DNA from: Gymnodinialimonas phycosphaerae
GTDB taxonomy: Bacteria > Pseudomonadota > Alphaproteobacteria > Rhodobacterales > Rhodobacteraceae
Direction: 5' to 3'
Length of the DNA stretch: 64,000 nt
Assembly (NCBI RefSeq): GCF_019195455.1
Contig: NZ_JAIMBW010000001.1
Span: 2,728,001-2,792,000 of the forward strand
The position numbers and the translations under genes are program-made. The stretch's first letter is position 1. Each line of letters starts with the position of its first letter. This document shows positions 35,413 through 43,923 of this stretch, in pieces. The notes beneath the pieces were generated by a model that did not search any database, was not told the DNA's origin, and worked only from the letters and a program-made list of their open reading frames with translations.

Positions 35413-36471
35413 ATGAGCAGCGATCCCGGTCTGACACAGACAGGCGACAAACCGACGCTGCGCTCTTTGGCGGAGGCGACCGGGTACTCTGTGGCCACGA
35501 TCAGTCGCGCCTTGGCCGATGATCCGCGAATCGCGGCCAAGACCCGCGCGACCGTGGCGCGTGCTGCCGAAGCGGCGGGCTACGTGCCGGACCGCGCCGC
35601 GCGCCGCTTGCGCACCGGGCGCACCCAAGTGGTGACGCTTCTGCTTAATACGGAACATGAATTTCTGGGTTTCACCCATGAATTCCTGTCCGGCATCACC
35701 GAGGCCCTGCGCGGCACCGGCTATTCCGTCAATGTTGTACCCGATCACGTGGGGGAAGATCGGTTGGAACCGGTCCGCAACATCCTGCGCAACCAACTGG
35801 CCGATGGCATCCTCTTTACCCGAACCGAGGCGTTCGACCCGCGTGTCCGCCTGCTGTTGGAAGCCGATTTTCCCTTCGTCAGCCATGGCCGCACTGAATT
35901 CACCACGCCCCATCCCTTCGTGGATTTCGATAACGAGGCCTTCGCGCGCCGTGCCGTGGAACGCCTTGTCGCCAAGGGCCGCAAACGTCTGTCCCTGATC
36001 CTGCCCGAGGATCGTTTCACCTTCACCCAACACCTGCGCTACGGCTTCCTCAGCGCCGTGCGCGAGGCAGGGGTGGACTATGAGATCGTCGAAGGTGTCA
36101 CGCTCGACAGCTCGTCGAGCGATATTGCACGCGCCACGCGAGAAAGCCGCCTGTCTGATACCCCGCCTGACGGCTACGTCTGCGTCGGAGAGGTCACGGC
36201 GCTGGTCACGCTTTCGGCGTTGTCCGACAGCGGCGCCGTTCTTGGCCGCGACGCCGACATCTTCGCCAAACGCGCCTCGCCGATCTTCGACAACATCCGC
36301 CCCCGCATCGACACGGTCTACGAAGACCTGCGCGGGACTGGGCACAAGATGGCGGAAATGCTTCTGCGCCGTATGGCCGGAGAGCCCTCCGAAGAGCTGA
36401 CGCATCTGCTGCAGCCGGATTTCGAGCAACTCGGTCACGACAAACCCTGCGATGACGCGACCCAAGGCTGA
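35413..36471 (+). CDS. LacI-family transcriptional regulator
   Basis: A 352-residue LacI-type regulator, similar in layout to AglR-like regulators of sugar uptake. The helix-turn-helix is LRSLAEATGYSVATISRALA, followed by the hinge (PDRAARRLRTGRTQ) and a sugar-binding domain. The recognition residues after the glycine-tyrosine-serine are V-A as in GalR, which binds half-sites close to GAAACG; this agrees with TTGAAACGTTTGAA in its own promoter. It is divergent from the glucose-type importer. Its last 37 bases overlap the convergent aldehyde dehydrogenase gene. Confidence 0.92.
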   Translation: MSSDPGLTQTGDKPTLRSLAEATGYSVATISRALADDPRIAAKTRATVARAAEAAGYVPDRAARRLRTGRTQVVTLLLNTEHEFLGFTHEFLSGITEALRGTGYSVNVVPDHVGEDRLEPVRNILRNQLADGILFTRTEAFDPRVRLLLEADFPFVSHGRTEFTTPHPFVDFDNEAFARRAVERLVAKGRKRLSLILPEDRFTFTQHLRYGFLSAVREAGVDYEIVEGVTLDSSSSDIARATRESRLSDTPPDGYVCVGEVTALVTLSALSDSGAVLGRDADIFAKRASPIFDNIRPRIDTVYEDLRGTGHKMAEMLLRRMAGEPSEELTHLLQPDFEQLGHDKPCDDATQG

Positions 36472-37970
36472 CGGGTGTCGCCGATGCGCATCTGCACGGT
36501 CTTCACCTCCAGGAATTCCTCGAGCCCGTAGCGTCCAAGCTCTCGCCCCTGCCCGCTTTCCTTGAAGCCGCCGAAAGGCATTTCCGGGTAGCCGTCCATC
36601 CAGGTATTTGTCCAAACCGTCCCGGCATGCACCCTCCGCGCGAAGCTGAGGCAGGTGGACATGTCCTTGGACCACACCCCCGCAGAAAGGCCGTAAGTCG
36701 CGCCATTGCACAGGCGTAACGCCTCATCGAGGGTCTTGAAGGTCAGCACGGCCAGCACCGGCCCGAAGACTTCATCACACGCGATGGGCATGTCGGGGCG
36801 CAGGTCTGTCACGACCGTGGGCTGATAGAATTGTGGCCCCACGCCGTCTACGCCAAAGGCCGCGCCACCGATCGCCACCCGCGCGCCATCGGCAACGGCA
36901 GCCTGAACGTAGCCATCGATTTTCGCCATATGCTCGGGCGAGATGATCGCGCCGACTTGCGTGGCCGGGTCCAGGGGATCCCCAAAGGGCACCCGCCGCG
37001 ACAGGGCCACGACCTTTTCGGTCAGCGCCTCGGCCACGTCCTCATGCACGATGATGCGCGAGCCTGAATTGCAGCATTCGCCCGCGTTGAAGTACACGCC
37101 AAAGGTGATCGCATCGGCGGCTTGATCCAGATCCGCATCGGGGAAAATGACCTGAGGGTTCTTGCCGCCCAACTCTAGCGAGACCTTTTTCAGCGTCCCG
37201 CTTGCCGCCGCTGAAATCCGCTTGCCCACACCGGTGGAGCCGGTGAAGCTGATCATATCGACGCGGCTGTCCGTGGACAGCACCTCCCCCACCGGGTCGC
37301 CAAATCCGAGCACGATATTGAGCACACCCGCAGGCAGGCCCGCTTCAATCAGCAACTCGCCCAGAATGCAGGTCGTGGACGGCGTCAGTTCCGATGGCTT
37401 GACCACCGCAGTGCAGCCCGCCGCCAGGGCGAAGGGCAGTTTTTGGGACACGATCAGGAACGGGAAGTTCCAGGGCGTGATCATCGACACGACGCCGATG
37501 GGCTCTTTCAAGACGACCCCCAACATGTCCGGCCCAAGGCTGTTGTGGCTGTCGCCGTGAATCATCCGCGCAAGACTGGCCGCATAACGCCAAAGGTCCG
37601 CTGCGCCGCCGATCTCGGCCTTGGCCTGGCTGATGGGTTTACCGGATTCGAGCGTTTCCAGCAGGGCAATCCGGTCCAGATCCCGCTCAATCAACTCGGC
37701 CACTTTCAGCAGGATCGCCGCCCGTGACGCACCACTTGAGAACGCCCAATCGCCTTGGTCAAACGCAGCGCGCGCCGCTGCAATCGCGGCATGGGCATCG
37801 GCCGCGCCGCCTTTGGCGGACGTGCTGACGTGGGTGCCATGGGCGGGCGAATGTCGCTTTGACACCGAGCCATCGGCACTGTCGCACCACGCGCCTGCAA
37901 TCAGGTGCCGCCCCGTGAACGGCGCGGGGGTCGCAACGCCGGCGGAGGGAATAATCGTCATCTCGGTCAT
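36435..37970 (-). CDS. aldehyde dehydrogenase (NAD(P)+-dependent)
   Basis: A 511-residue aldehyde dehydrogenase. It shows the cofactor segment ITPWNFPFLI, FTGSTGVGK, the catalytic glutamate in LELGGKNPQVIF, the nucleophile in NAGECCNSGSRI, and the late EVFGPVLAVLTF and PFGGFKESGQGRELG motifs. It is the last gene of the leftward group Gfo/Idh - CoA-transferase - hydratase - ALDH and starts 3 bases after the hydratase stop. It probably oxidises an aldehyde to the acid that the CoA-transferase then activates. Confidence 0.94.
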   Translation of the reverse strand: MTEMTIIPSAGVATPAPFTGRHLIAGAWCDSADGSVSKRHSPAHGTHVSTSAKGGAADAHAAIAAARAAFDQGDWAFSSGASRAAILLKVAELIERDLDRIALLETLESGKPISQAKAEIGGAADLWRYAASLARMIHGDSHNSLGPDMLGVVLKEPIGVVSMITPWNFPFLIVSQKLPFALAAGCTAVVKPSELTPSTTCILGELLIEAGLPAGVLNIVLGFGDPVGEVLSTDSRVDMISFTGSTGVGKRISAAASGTLKKVSLELGGKNPQVIFPDADLDQAADAITFGVYFNAGECCNSGSRIIVHEDVAEALTEKVVALSRRVPFGDPLDPATQVGAIISPEHMAKIDGYVQAAVADGARVAIGGAAFGVDGVGPQFYQPTVVTDLRPDMPIACDEVFGPVLAVLTFKTLDEALRLCNGATYGLSAGVWSKDMSTCLSFARRVHAGTVWTNTWMDGYPEMPFGGFKESGQGRELGRYGLEEFLEVKTVQMRIGDTRQPWVASSQGLS

Positions 37971-37973
37971 GGG

Positions 37974-38738
37974 CTAAGTCCCTCGGAAATCGGGTGAGCG
38001 TTTCTCGGCGAAGGCGGACACGCCCTCGGCCTTGTCCTCGGTCGCGCCGACCATGCCGCCGCCCAAGGCTTCGATCATCGCATTGCGATCTTCGCCGACC
38101 GCCGCGTGGATCTGGTATTTCGCAACCTCATGGGCGCGGGGAGAGGCCTTCATCGCCTCTTTCGCGATGGCGACTGCCGTGGCAAGCGGGTTGTCTGCCA
38201 CCTCGGCAAACCCCAGCGCCTGCGCCTTTTCCGCCGAGACCCGGCGACCAAACAGCGCCATATCCTTGACGACCGCTTCCGGCAGCAAACGCAACAGCCG
38301 TGTGTTGCCGCCCCAGCCTGGCACAATGCCGACCTGGGCTTCAGGCAAGGCCAACGTCGCGCCCGGAGCCATGATCCGCAGGTCCGCGCAGGCGGCCAGT
38401 TCGAGCCCGCCGCCAAAGGCGTGGGCTTGCAAGACCGCAATCGTGGGCTTGGACAGGCCTGCCAGACGGTCCAGGATCCTGTGGCCTTCACGCACCCAAT
38501 GGCGCGCGAAATCGGTAGGAGAAAGCCCGCCCCATCCGCTAATATCCGCGCCCGCACAAAAGGCGCGCTCCCCCTCTGCGGTGATCAGAACGATGCGCAC
38601 CAGCGGATCCCGTTCGAGGGTCGCGCAGGCATCTTCCAACTGCCCCAGCATCTGCACCGTCAACGCGTTCAGCTTGGACGGGTTATCCAGCGTGATCCGA
38701 GCCATGGCCCCGTCGATCGCAAGGTGAATGGCGCTCAT
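37974..38738 (-). CDS. enoyl-CoA hydratase/isomerase family protein
   Basis: A 254-residue crotonase-fold protein. The oxyanion-hole segments are ERAFCAGADISGWGG and HAFGGGLELAACADLRI. At the catalytic-acid position PEAQVGIVPGWGG carries the glutamine/glycine pattern seen in several isomerases, so hydratase activity is not certain. ATG at 38738 overlaps the CoA-transferase stop by ATGA. The link with the CoA-transferase points to a CoA-bound intermediate. Confidence 0.92.
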   Translation of the reverse strand: MSAIHLAIDGAMARITLDNPSKLNALTVQMLGQLEDACATLERDPLVRIVLITAEGERAFCAGADISGWGGLSPTDFARHWVREGHRILDRLAGLSKPTIAVLQAHAFGGGLELAACADLRIMAPGATLALPEAQVGIVPGWGGNTRLLRLLPEAVVKDMALFGRRVSAEKAQALGFAEVADNPLATAVAIAKEAMKASPRAHEVAKYQIHAAVGEDRNAMIEALGGGMVGATEDKAEGVSAFAEKRSPDFRGT

Positions 38739-40306
38739 ACCGGCAATCCCATTGGTTTGTCGCACAACAAGCTCTGCGGCAGGGTGATGGCGTCTTCGGC
38801 CACGCTGACGCGGCCTTCGCTGGCGGCGACGATGTCTTTGGCCGGGTCGATACCCGGCATGATCTCGGTGGCCACAAGACCTTGATCTTGCAGGCGCATG
38901 ACACAACGCTCGGTGATATAAAGCACCTCTGCCCCCCGCGCCCGGGCGCGGCGGCCCGCAAAGGTCACGTGTTCCACGGCCTCGACCATCTTGGTGAACT
39001 TGCCGGGCTTGGCGATGTTCAGGCCGCTATCGGTGATTTCAAACTGCGCACCCGCCTCGAAGAATCCGCTGAAAACGATCTTCCTTGCATGGGCCGTGAT
39101 ATCCACGAAGCCGCCGCAGCCCGCCGTGAGGTAGGGCTTTTTGCCAAGCTTGGAGACGTTGACGTTGCCGTCTATGTCGACCTCCATGAACGACAGGAAG
39201 CTTACGTCGAACCCGCCGCCTTGGAAGTAGGCGAATTGTTGGGGAGAGGGCACAAAGGCATCCGCGTTGGAGGCACAGCCGAAGGCGAAGCCGGTCAGGG
39301 GCATGCCGCCCACAGCCCCCTGCTCAATCGCCCATGTCACCGCGTCGTGGACGCCTTCTTCCAGCAGAATGCGCGGCACCATCGCCGAGATGCCGAAGCC
39401 GAGGTTAGCGGTCATCCCGCGGCGCAGTTCCATCGCGGCGCGGCGCGCGATGATCTTCTCCACTCCGTGTTCTGCCAAGGCAAAGCTGCTCCATGGGCGC
39501 ATCACTTCGCCGGAAATTGCGGGGTCATAGGACGTTTCCGTGGTCTGCTTCTGATCAGGGTCTACCACGATCAGGTCCACCAGATGCCCCGGCACATGCA
39601 CGTCATGGGGCCGCAGAGACCCCGCCGCCGTCACCCGTTTGACCTGCGCAATCACCAGCCCGCCATGGTTTCGCGTGGCGATCGCCTGATCGAGCCCCCC
39701 CAGATACGCGCCCTCGTGCTCATAGGTCAGGTTGCCGTTTTCGTCCGCGGTGGTGGCGCGGATGATGGCAACGTCAGGCACGATATTGGGGAAGTGAAGC
39801 CAGGTGTCGCCCGCGAAGTCCACGCGGCTCACGATGGGGGCGGCCTCGGCGCGGGCGTTCATCGCGCAGCCTTCGCGAATCGGGTCCACGAAGGTTTCCA
39901 GCCCTACTTGGGTCAAAACGCCCGGGCGGCGCGCGGCGACGTCGCGGTGCATGTCAAAGAGAATGCCGGAGGGCACGTTATAGGCGGCGACGCGGTCATC
40001 CACGACCATCTGCCAGATTGCGGGCATCGGCAGGGACGACGGGCCCGAGGGGTAGGAGCCGCCGATGATCCGGGATAGAAGACCGTCCTTGGCGATGTGA
40101 TCCACGCCTTTAACGCCATACATGTCACCCGCCGCAATGGGGTGGATCGTGGTCAGGTTCCGGGGCGCGCCTTCCAAGTCGAACCGCGCGCCGATGGCCT
40201 GCAATACAGCGTCCGGGCAGCCCAAGGCGCTGGAGGAGGATACTGTAACGACAGCGCCATCCTTGATGCGTTTGGCCGCCTCTTGCCCGGATACGATCTT
40301 CGACAT
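38735..40306 (-). CDS. acyl-CoA:carboxylate CoA-transferase (YdiF-like)
   Basis: A 523-residue fused alpha-beta family I CoA-transferase. The N-terminal half has KDGAVVTVSSSSALGCPDA and the C-terminal half the catalytic-glutamate motif WAIEQGAVGGMPLTG. Similar proteins (E. coli YdiF, acetate or propionate CoA-transferases) activate short acids. I use ATG at 40306, one base after the Gfo/Idh stop (TGAGATG). It lies between the Gfo/Idh dehydrogenase and the crotonase-like gene. Confidence 0.92.
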   Translation of the reverse strand: MSKIVSGQEAAKRIKDGAVVTVSSSSALGCPDAVLQAIGARFDLEGAPRNLTTIHPIAAGDMYGVKGVDHIAKDGLLSRIIGGSYPSGPSSLPMPAIWQMVVDDRVAAYNVPSGILFDMHRDVAARRPGVLTQVGLETFVDPIREGCAMNARAEAAPIVSRVDFAGDTWLHFPNIVPDVAIIRATTADENGNLTYEHEGAYLGGLDQAIATRNHGGLVIAQVKRVTAAGSLRPHDVHVPGHLVDLIVVDPDQKQTTETSYDPAISGEVMRPWSSFALAEHGVEKIIARRAAMELRRGMTANLGFGISAMVPRILLEEGVHDAVTWAIEQGAVGGMPLTGFAFGCASNADAFVPSPQQFAYFQGGGFDVSFLSFMEVDIDGNVNVSKLGKKPYLTAGCGGFVDITAHARKIVFSGFFEAGAQFEITDSGLNIAKPGKFTKMVEAVEHVTFAGRRARARGAEVLYITERCVMRLQDQGLVATEIMPGIDPAKDIVAASEGRVSVAEDAITLPQSLLCDKPMGLPV

Positions 40307-40307
40307 C

Positions 40308-41300
40308 TCAGACCCCGCCGTAGTCAACGGCGGTGCGCGTGCCGGTTTCCGCCGCCTTCGCGACAGCCGCCGCTACCGCAAGCGATTTGACCCCATCCAC
40401 ACCGTCCGCCGCAGGGCGGCCTTCGCCCGCGCAGGCCTTCGAGAACAGATCAACAGCCCGGTCGTAGAGGCCGTGGGTGGCATATTCGACAGCCTGTTCA
40501 CCACCCTCGAACCGCAGCGTGACGTCGCCCACAGGCGCTTGGGTCATCACGCCCCGTGCGATGATCGATCCTTCGGTCCCGTGCACCTCGATCCCCGATC
40601 CGGCGAAGCGGTGCGTAAAGCTTTCGTGGGTGTGCACCATCGCGCCAGAGGGCATGGACCAGATGGACATCGCGCTGTCCTCCACCCCCTGCCCCATGCC
40701 GCTGGCCGTCTTCATGGCGACCACATCGACAGGGTCCTCGCCCAGATGGAATCGCACGGTATCGGCGTCGTGCACGGTGATATCGGGGATCACCCCGCCG
40801 CCCGCGTCCGGGTTGTCGATACGCCAGCCTTGTAGGTGCGGTGGCAGATGAACAGCATGGAAAACGCGGACCGAGAGGACGGTGCCGATGCGGCCCGTCG
40901 CGATCAATTCGCGGATCGCCAGATGGCTGCCCGCATTGCGCAGGTGGTGGTTGGTGCCGAAGGTCACATTCGCGGCCTGCGCCGCCTTCACCATGGTCAC
41001 GGCATCCGCAACGCTCATCGCCAAAGGCTTTTCGCACAGAACGTGTTTGCCCGCGGCAATCGCCGCCATGGCCTGAGGCAGGTGCTTTTCGTTGGTGGTA
41101 GAGATGTAGACGGCATCCACCCCGTCCATCGCGGCGTCCAGATCGGTGACGCCTTTGGGGATGTCATGCTTGGCCGCGTAGCTTACCGCGCGGTCAGGGC
41201 TAGAGCTGAGGACGGTGGCGATTTCCCCGCCCGAGGCGCGGATCGCACCGATCATGTGTTCCGCCGCAATCGTGCTTGCCCCGATCAGTCCCCAACGCAT
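40308..41300 (-). CDS. Gfo/Idh/MocA family oxidoreductase
   Basis: A 330-residue NAD(P)-dependent dehydrogenase. It has an N-terminal Rossmann fold (WGLIGASTIAAEHMIGAI), the EKP motif in HVLCEKPLAMSVADAV with the conserved lysine, and the C-terminal substrate domain with DITVHDADTVRFHLGE. The family acts on sugars, inositols and glucosides. It is the first gene of the operon and carries two TTGGAACGTTCC operator-like sites upstream, so it probably belongs to the LacI (24843) regulon. Confidence 0.94.
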   Translation of the reverse strand: MRWGLIGASTIAAEHMIGAIRASGGEIATVLSSSPDRAVSYAAKHDIPKGVTDLDAAMDGVDAVYISTTNEKHLPQAMAAIAAGKHVLCEKPLAMSVADAVTMVKAAQAANVTFGTNHHLRNAGSHLAIRELIATGRIGTVLSVRVFHAVHLPPHLQGWRIDNPDAGGGVIPDITVHDADTVRFHLGEDPVDVVAMKTASGMGQGVEDSAMSIWSMPSGAMVHTHESFTHRFAGSGIEVHGTEGSIIARGVMTQAPVGDVTLRFEGGEQAVEYATHGLYDRAVDLFSKACAGEGRPAADGVDGVKSLAVAAAVAKAAETGTRTAVDYGGV

Positions 41301-41312
41301 CGCTCACCTCTT

Positions 41313-41363
41313 TTGGAACGTTCCTATAGGGAGATAATTGGAACGTTCCACATGCGGAGTCAA
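41313..41363 (-). promoter_or_regulatory. promoter with two LacI-type operators for the Gfo/Idh-CoA-transferase operon
   Basis: On the minus strand TTGACT (41358-41363) is followed 10 bases later by AACGTT inside TGGAACGTTCCA (41339-41350), with AATTAT as a possible -10. A second copy, GGAACGTTCC (41315-41324), sits 25 bases further downstream, just before the GAGGTGAG ribosome site. The centres are 25 bases apart. The first copy has the same relation to the -35 box as at 30811-30840. Confidence 0.8.
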
Positions 41364-41369
41364 GCCTCA

Positions 41370-42443
41370 TCAGGATGCGGCGCAGCTTATGCCCGTTTCA
41401 ACATCGAACAGATGCGCGGAAGAAGCGTCGATGGCGACCTGAAGCGTGGTCTTCGCCTTGATGTCCACCTGACCCGGCAATTGCATCGCGAAATCGTCCG
41501 AGCCTGCAACGGCCCCATAAACGAAGGTCTCTGTGCCAAGCTGCTCCACCGCGCGAACCTGCAAAGGCACACCGGCGCCATCGGCGGGGTTTGCATGACC
41601 CGGGCGCACGCCCAGTTCGACCGCTTGGCCCGGGCGGGTGGTGAAACGGCGAACGTCCAGCGCGACCTCAGCCCCGCCTTCGGAGACGAAAACGCCGCCC
41701 TCGCCCATCACGCCGCGGATGAAGTTCATCTTGGGCGAGCCTATGAACCCCGCCACAAAGCGGTTGGCGGGGGCGTTGAACAGCTCCAGCGGGGGGCCGA
41801 ATTGTTCCAGCCGTCCCGCACGCAGAACGGCGATCTTGTCGGCCATGGTCATGGCTTCGACCTGGTCGTGGGTGACGTAGACCATCGTATTGCCAAGGCG
41901 TTGATGCAGTTCAGATATCTCGCCGCGTGTGGCGACGCGCAGTTCCGCGTCAAGGTTCGACAATGGCTCGTCAAACAAGAACACGCGCGGTTCTCGCACC
42001 ACGGCGCGGCCGATGGCGACGCGCTGGCGCTGCCCGCCCGACAGCTGGCCGGGGCGACGGTCGAGGTAATCGTCGATTTGCAACATGCGCGCGGCCTCGG
42101 TCACGCGCGTGTCGATCTCGGCCCGGGCCATGCCAATGTTTTCCAGCCCGAAGGACAGGTTATTGCGCACCGACATATGCGGGTACAGGGCGTAGGATTG
42201 GAAAACCATCGCCAGCCCACGCTTCGAGGCGGGGACGTGGTTCAGCACCTCGTCGTCAATTGCGATGTCACCGCTGCTGATCTGCTCCAACCCCGCGATC
42301 ATCCGCAAAAGCGTGGACTTGCCGCAGCCCGAGGGGCCGACGAACACGCAGAACTCGCCGGATTTGACCGTGATATCGACGCCGTGGATCACCTCCACTT
42401 CGCCGTAGGCTTTCTTGACGTTTCTGAGTTCGAGTAAAGCCAT
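41370..42443 (-). CDS. carbohydrate ABC transporter ATP-binding protein (UgpC/MalK type)
   Basis: A 357-residue ATPase with Walker [17 protein letters not shown], signature [15 protein letters not shown], Walker [16 protein letters not shown] and switch histidine VYVTHDQVEAMTM, followed by the TOBE/regulatory domain. It is the last gene of a second leftward carbohydrate importer (binding protein at 45003, permeases at 43920 and 42487). The sequence differs enough from the ATPase at 30926 to be an older paralogue. Confidence 0.95.
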   Translation of the reverse strand: MALLELRNVKKAYGEVEVIHGVDITVKSGEFCVFVGPSGCGKSTLLRMIAGLEQISSGDIAIDDEVLNHVPASKRGLAMVFQSYALYPHMSVRNNLSFGLENIGMARAEIDTRVTEAARMLQIDDYLDRRPGQLSGGQRQRVAIGRAVVREPRVFLFDEPLSNLDAELRVATRGEISELHQRLGNTMVYVTHDQVEAMTMADKIAVLRAGRLEQFGPPLELFNAPANRFVAGFIGSPKMNFIRGVMGEGGVFVSEGGAEVALDVRRFTTRPGQAVELGVRPGHANPADGAGVPLQVRAVEQLGTETFVYGAVAGSDDFAMQLPGQVDIKAKTTLQVAIDASSAHLFDVETGISCAAS

Positions 42444-42486
42444 TGGACTACCTTCTATGCGCTATCGCTTCGCTACTTGAGCGCGG

Positions 42487-43923
42487 TTACTTCATCCCCG
42501 TATTTGCGATGCCGGTGGTGATGTACTTTTGCAGAAACACGAAGACGAGCGTCGTGGGGATCAACGACACGACCGTCATCGCAAGGCGGTAGTGTTCCTG
42601 GCTGATATGCTCGCCGCGGAATTCCAGCAGACACAGCTGGATCGTGTAGGCCTCGGTATTCGTGGCGATGGCGACCATGGGGATGATCAGGTCGTTCCAG
42701 CGCCAGATGACGGACAGGATGCCAAGGGCCGCGATGGCGGGCAGCGCCAGCGGCAGGACGATGCGCCAATACACCTTCCATTCGGACGCGCTGTCCATGC
42801 GCGCGGCCTCCAGCAATTCGTCGGGGATCGTCAGCATGTACTGGCGCAGCAGGAAGACACCGGCGGGCGTTGCCGCGCCCGGGATGATGACCCCCCAGAT
42901 ACTGCCAGAAAGCCCCGTCGCGTTGATTGCCTTGAACACGCCCACCAACGTGATCGTGGCTGGCACCATCAGCGTGGCAAGGATCACCACAAGGAACAGC
43001 GTCTGGCCTTTGAAGGTGTATTTCGACAGCGCAAACGCAGCCATGGAGTTGATCAGCAGCGTCATCAGCGTGGCGATGACGGTTACAAGCACGCTATTGG
43101 TGATGCAGGTCGCGAAATCAACGTTGACGCCGTAGGCGGTGCCGGTCAGCGGCTCGGAATAATTGCCCCAGGAGGGGGCTATGGTGCGGTTGGCTGTGAC
43201 CGTTTCCGCAGGCAGCCGCACGACTTGGCTTGCATCACCACGGACGGCACGGCCCGGAAAGAACTCGGACGAGGCATTGGGGTTGGGGATCGCCCATTCC
43301 ATCACCTCGCCTGTTTCGGGGTGCGGTGCGGTCACGAGGACTTGTGTCACGATGCGGTTGGGCTGATAGGGTTCGACGCCAAGGTATTCGAGGATCAGGC
43401 GCCGCTGATCTTCGTTTAGCATCTCGACGACGGCGTCGAGGTCAAACGCCTCCCGCGATTGCGGCGTCAGCGCGGCGTAACGGTTGAGCCAATCGGGCAA
43501 CCCCTCCTCGGCAATAAGCCTCCTCGCAGCGTTACTGACTTGCCCGAGGTGGGAGCGGAGGGCGTAGAGGGCGTTGCCCTCGAACCCGTTAAGGTAGGCG
43601 GTGACGTCGCGGCCCTGTTGCTCGGCCTCGGACAGATCGGACCAGTTCAGCACCCACAGGGGCAGATCGGCGATGACGAAGATCTCTCGGCCATCGGGGC
43701 CGTTGACGGTGGCGCGGGCAACGCGGTCGAAATCGCCGGGCAGAAGGGACAGGTCTTGGGATTCAATCTGAAACTGCGATTTGATCGAATTCAGGCCAAG
43801 CCAAATGACGGGCACGAGAATGATCAGGAAACCGAAGATCAGGTAGGCGTAGGACAGCCAATCCGTCCAGGTGAGCCGCCCGCGGCCTTGCGTGCGCGAC
43901 AGGAAATCCCACACCATGCTCAT
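42487..43923 (-). CDS. carbohydrate ABC transporter permease with large extracytoplasmic insertion
   Basis: A MalG-type permease of 478 residues, about 200 more than usual. Helix 1 is at residues ~25-45. Residues ~58-245 form a hydrophilic, probably periplasmic, domain (starting LLPGDFDRVARATVNG, with PLWVLNWSDLSEAEQQG and PNPNASSEFFPGR). The canonical permease core then resumes, with the EAA loop EAARMDSASEWKVYWRIVLP. ATG at 43923 overlaps the upstream permease stop. The inserted domain could contact the binding protein or select substrate. Confidence 0.9.
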   Translation of the reverse strand: MSMVWDFLSRTQGRGRLTWTDWLSYAYLIFGFLIILVPVIWLGLNSIKSQFQIESQDLSLLPGDFDRVARATVNGPDGREIFVIADLPLWVLNWSDLSEAEQQGRDVTAYLNGFEGNALYALRSHLGQVSNAARRLIAEEGLPDWLNRYAALTPQSREAFDLDAVVEMLNEDQRRLILEYLGVEPYQPNRIVTQVLVTAPHPETGEVMEWAIPNPNASSEFFPGRAVRGDASQVVRLPAETVTANRTIAPSWGNYSEPLTGTAYGVNVDFATCITNSVLVTVIATLMTLLINSMAAFALSKYTFKGQTLFLVVILATLMVPATITLVGVFKAINATGLSGSIWGVIIPGAATPAGVFLLRQYMLTIPDELLEAARMDSASEWKVYWRIVLPLALPAIAALGILSVIWRWNDLIIPMVAIATNTEAYTIQLCLLEFRGEHISQEHYRLAMTVVSLIPTTLVFVFLQKYITTGIANTGMK

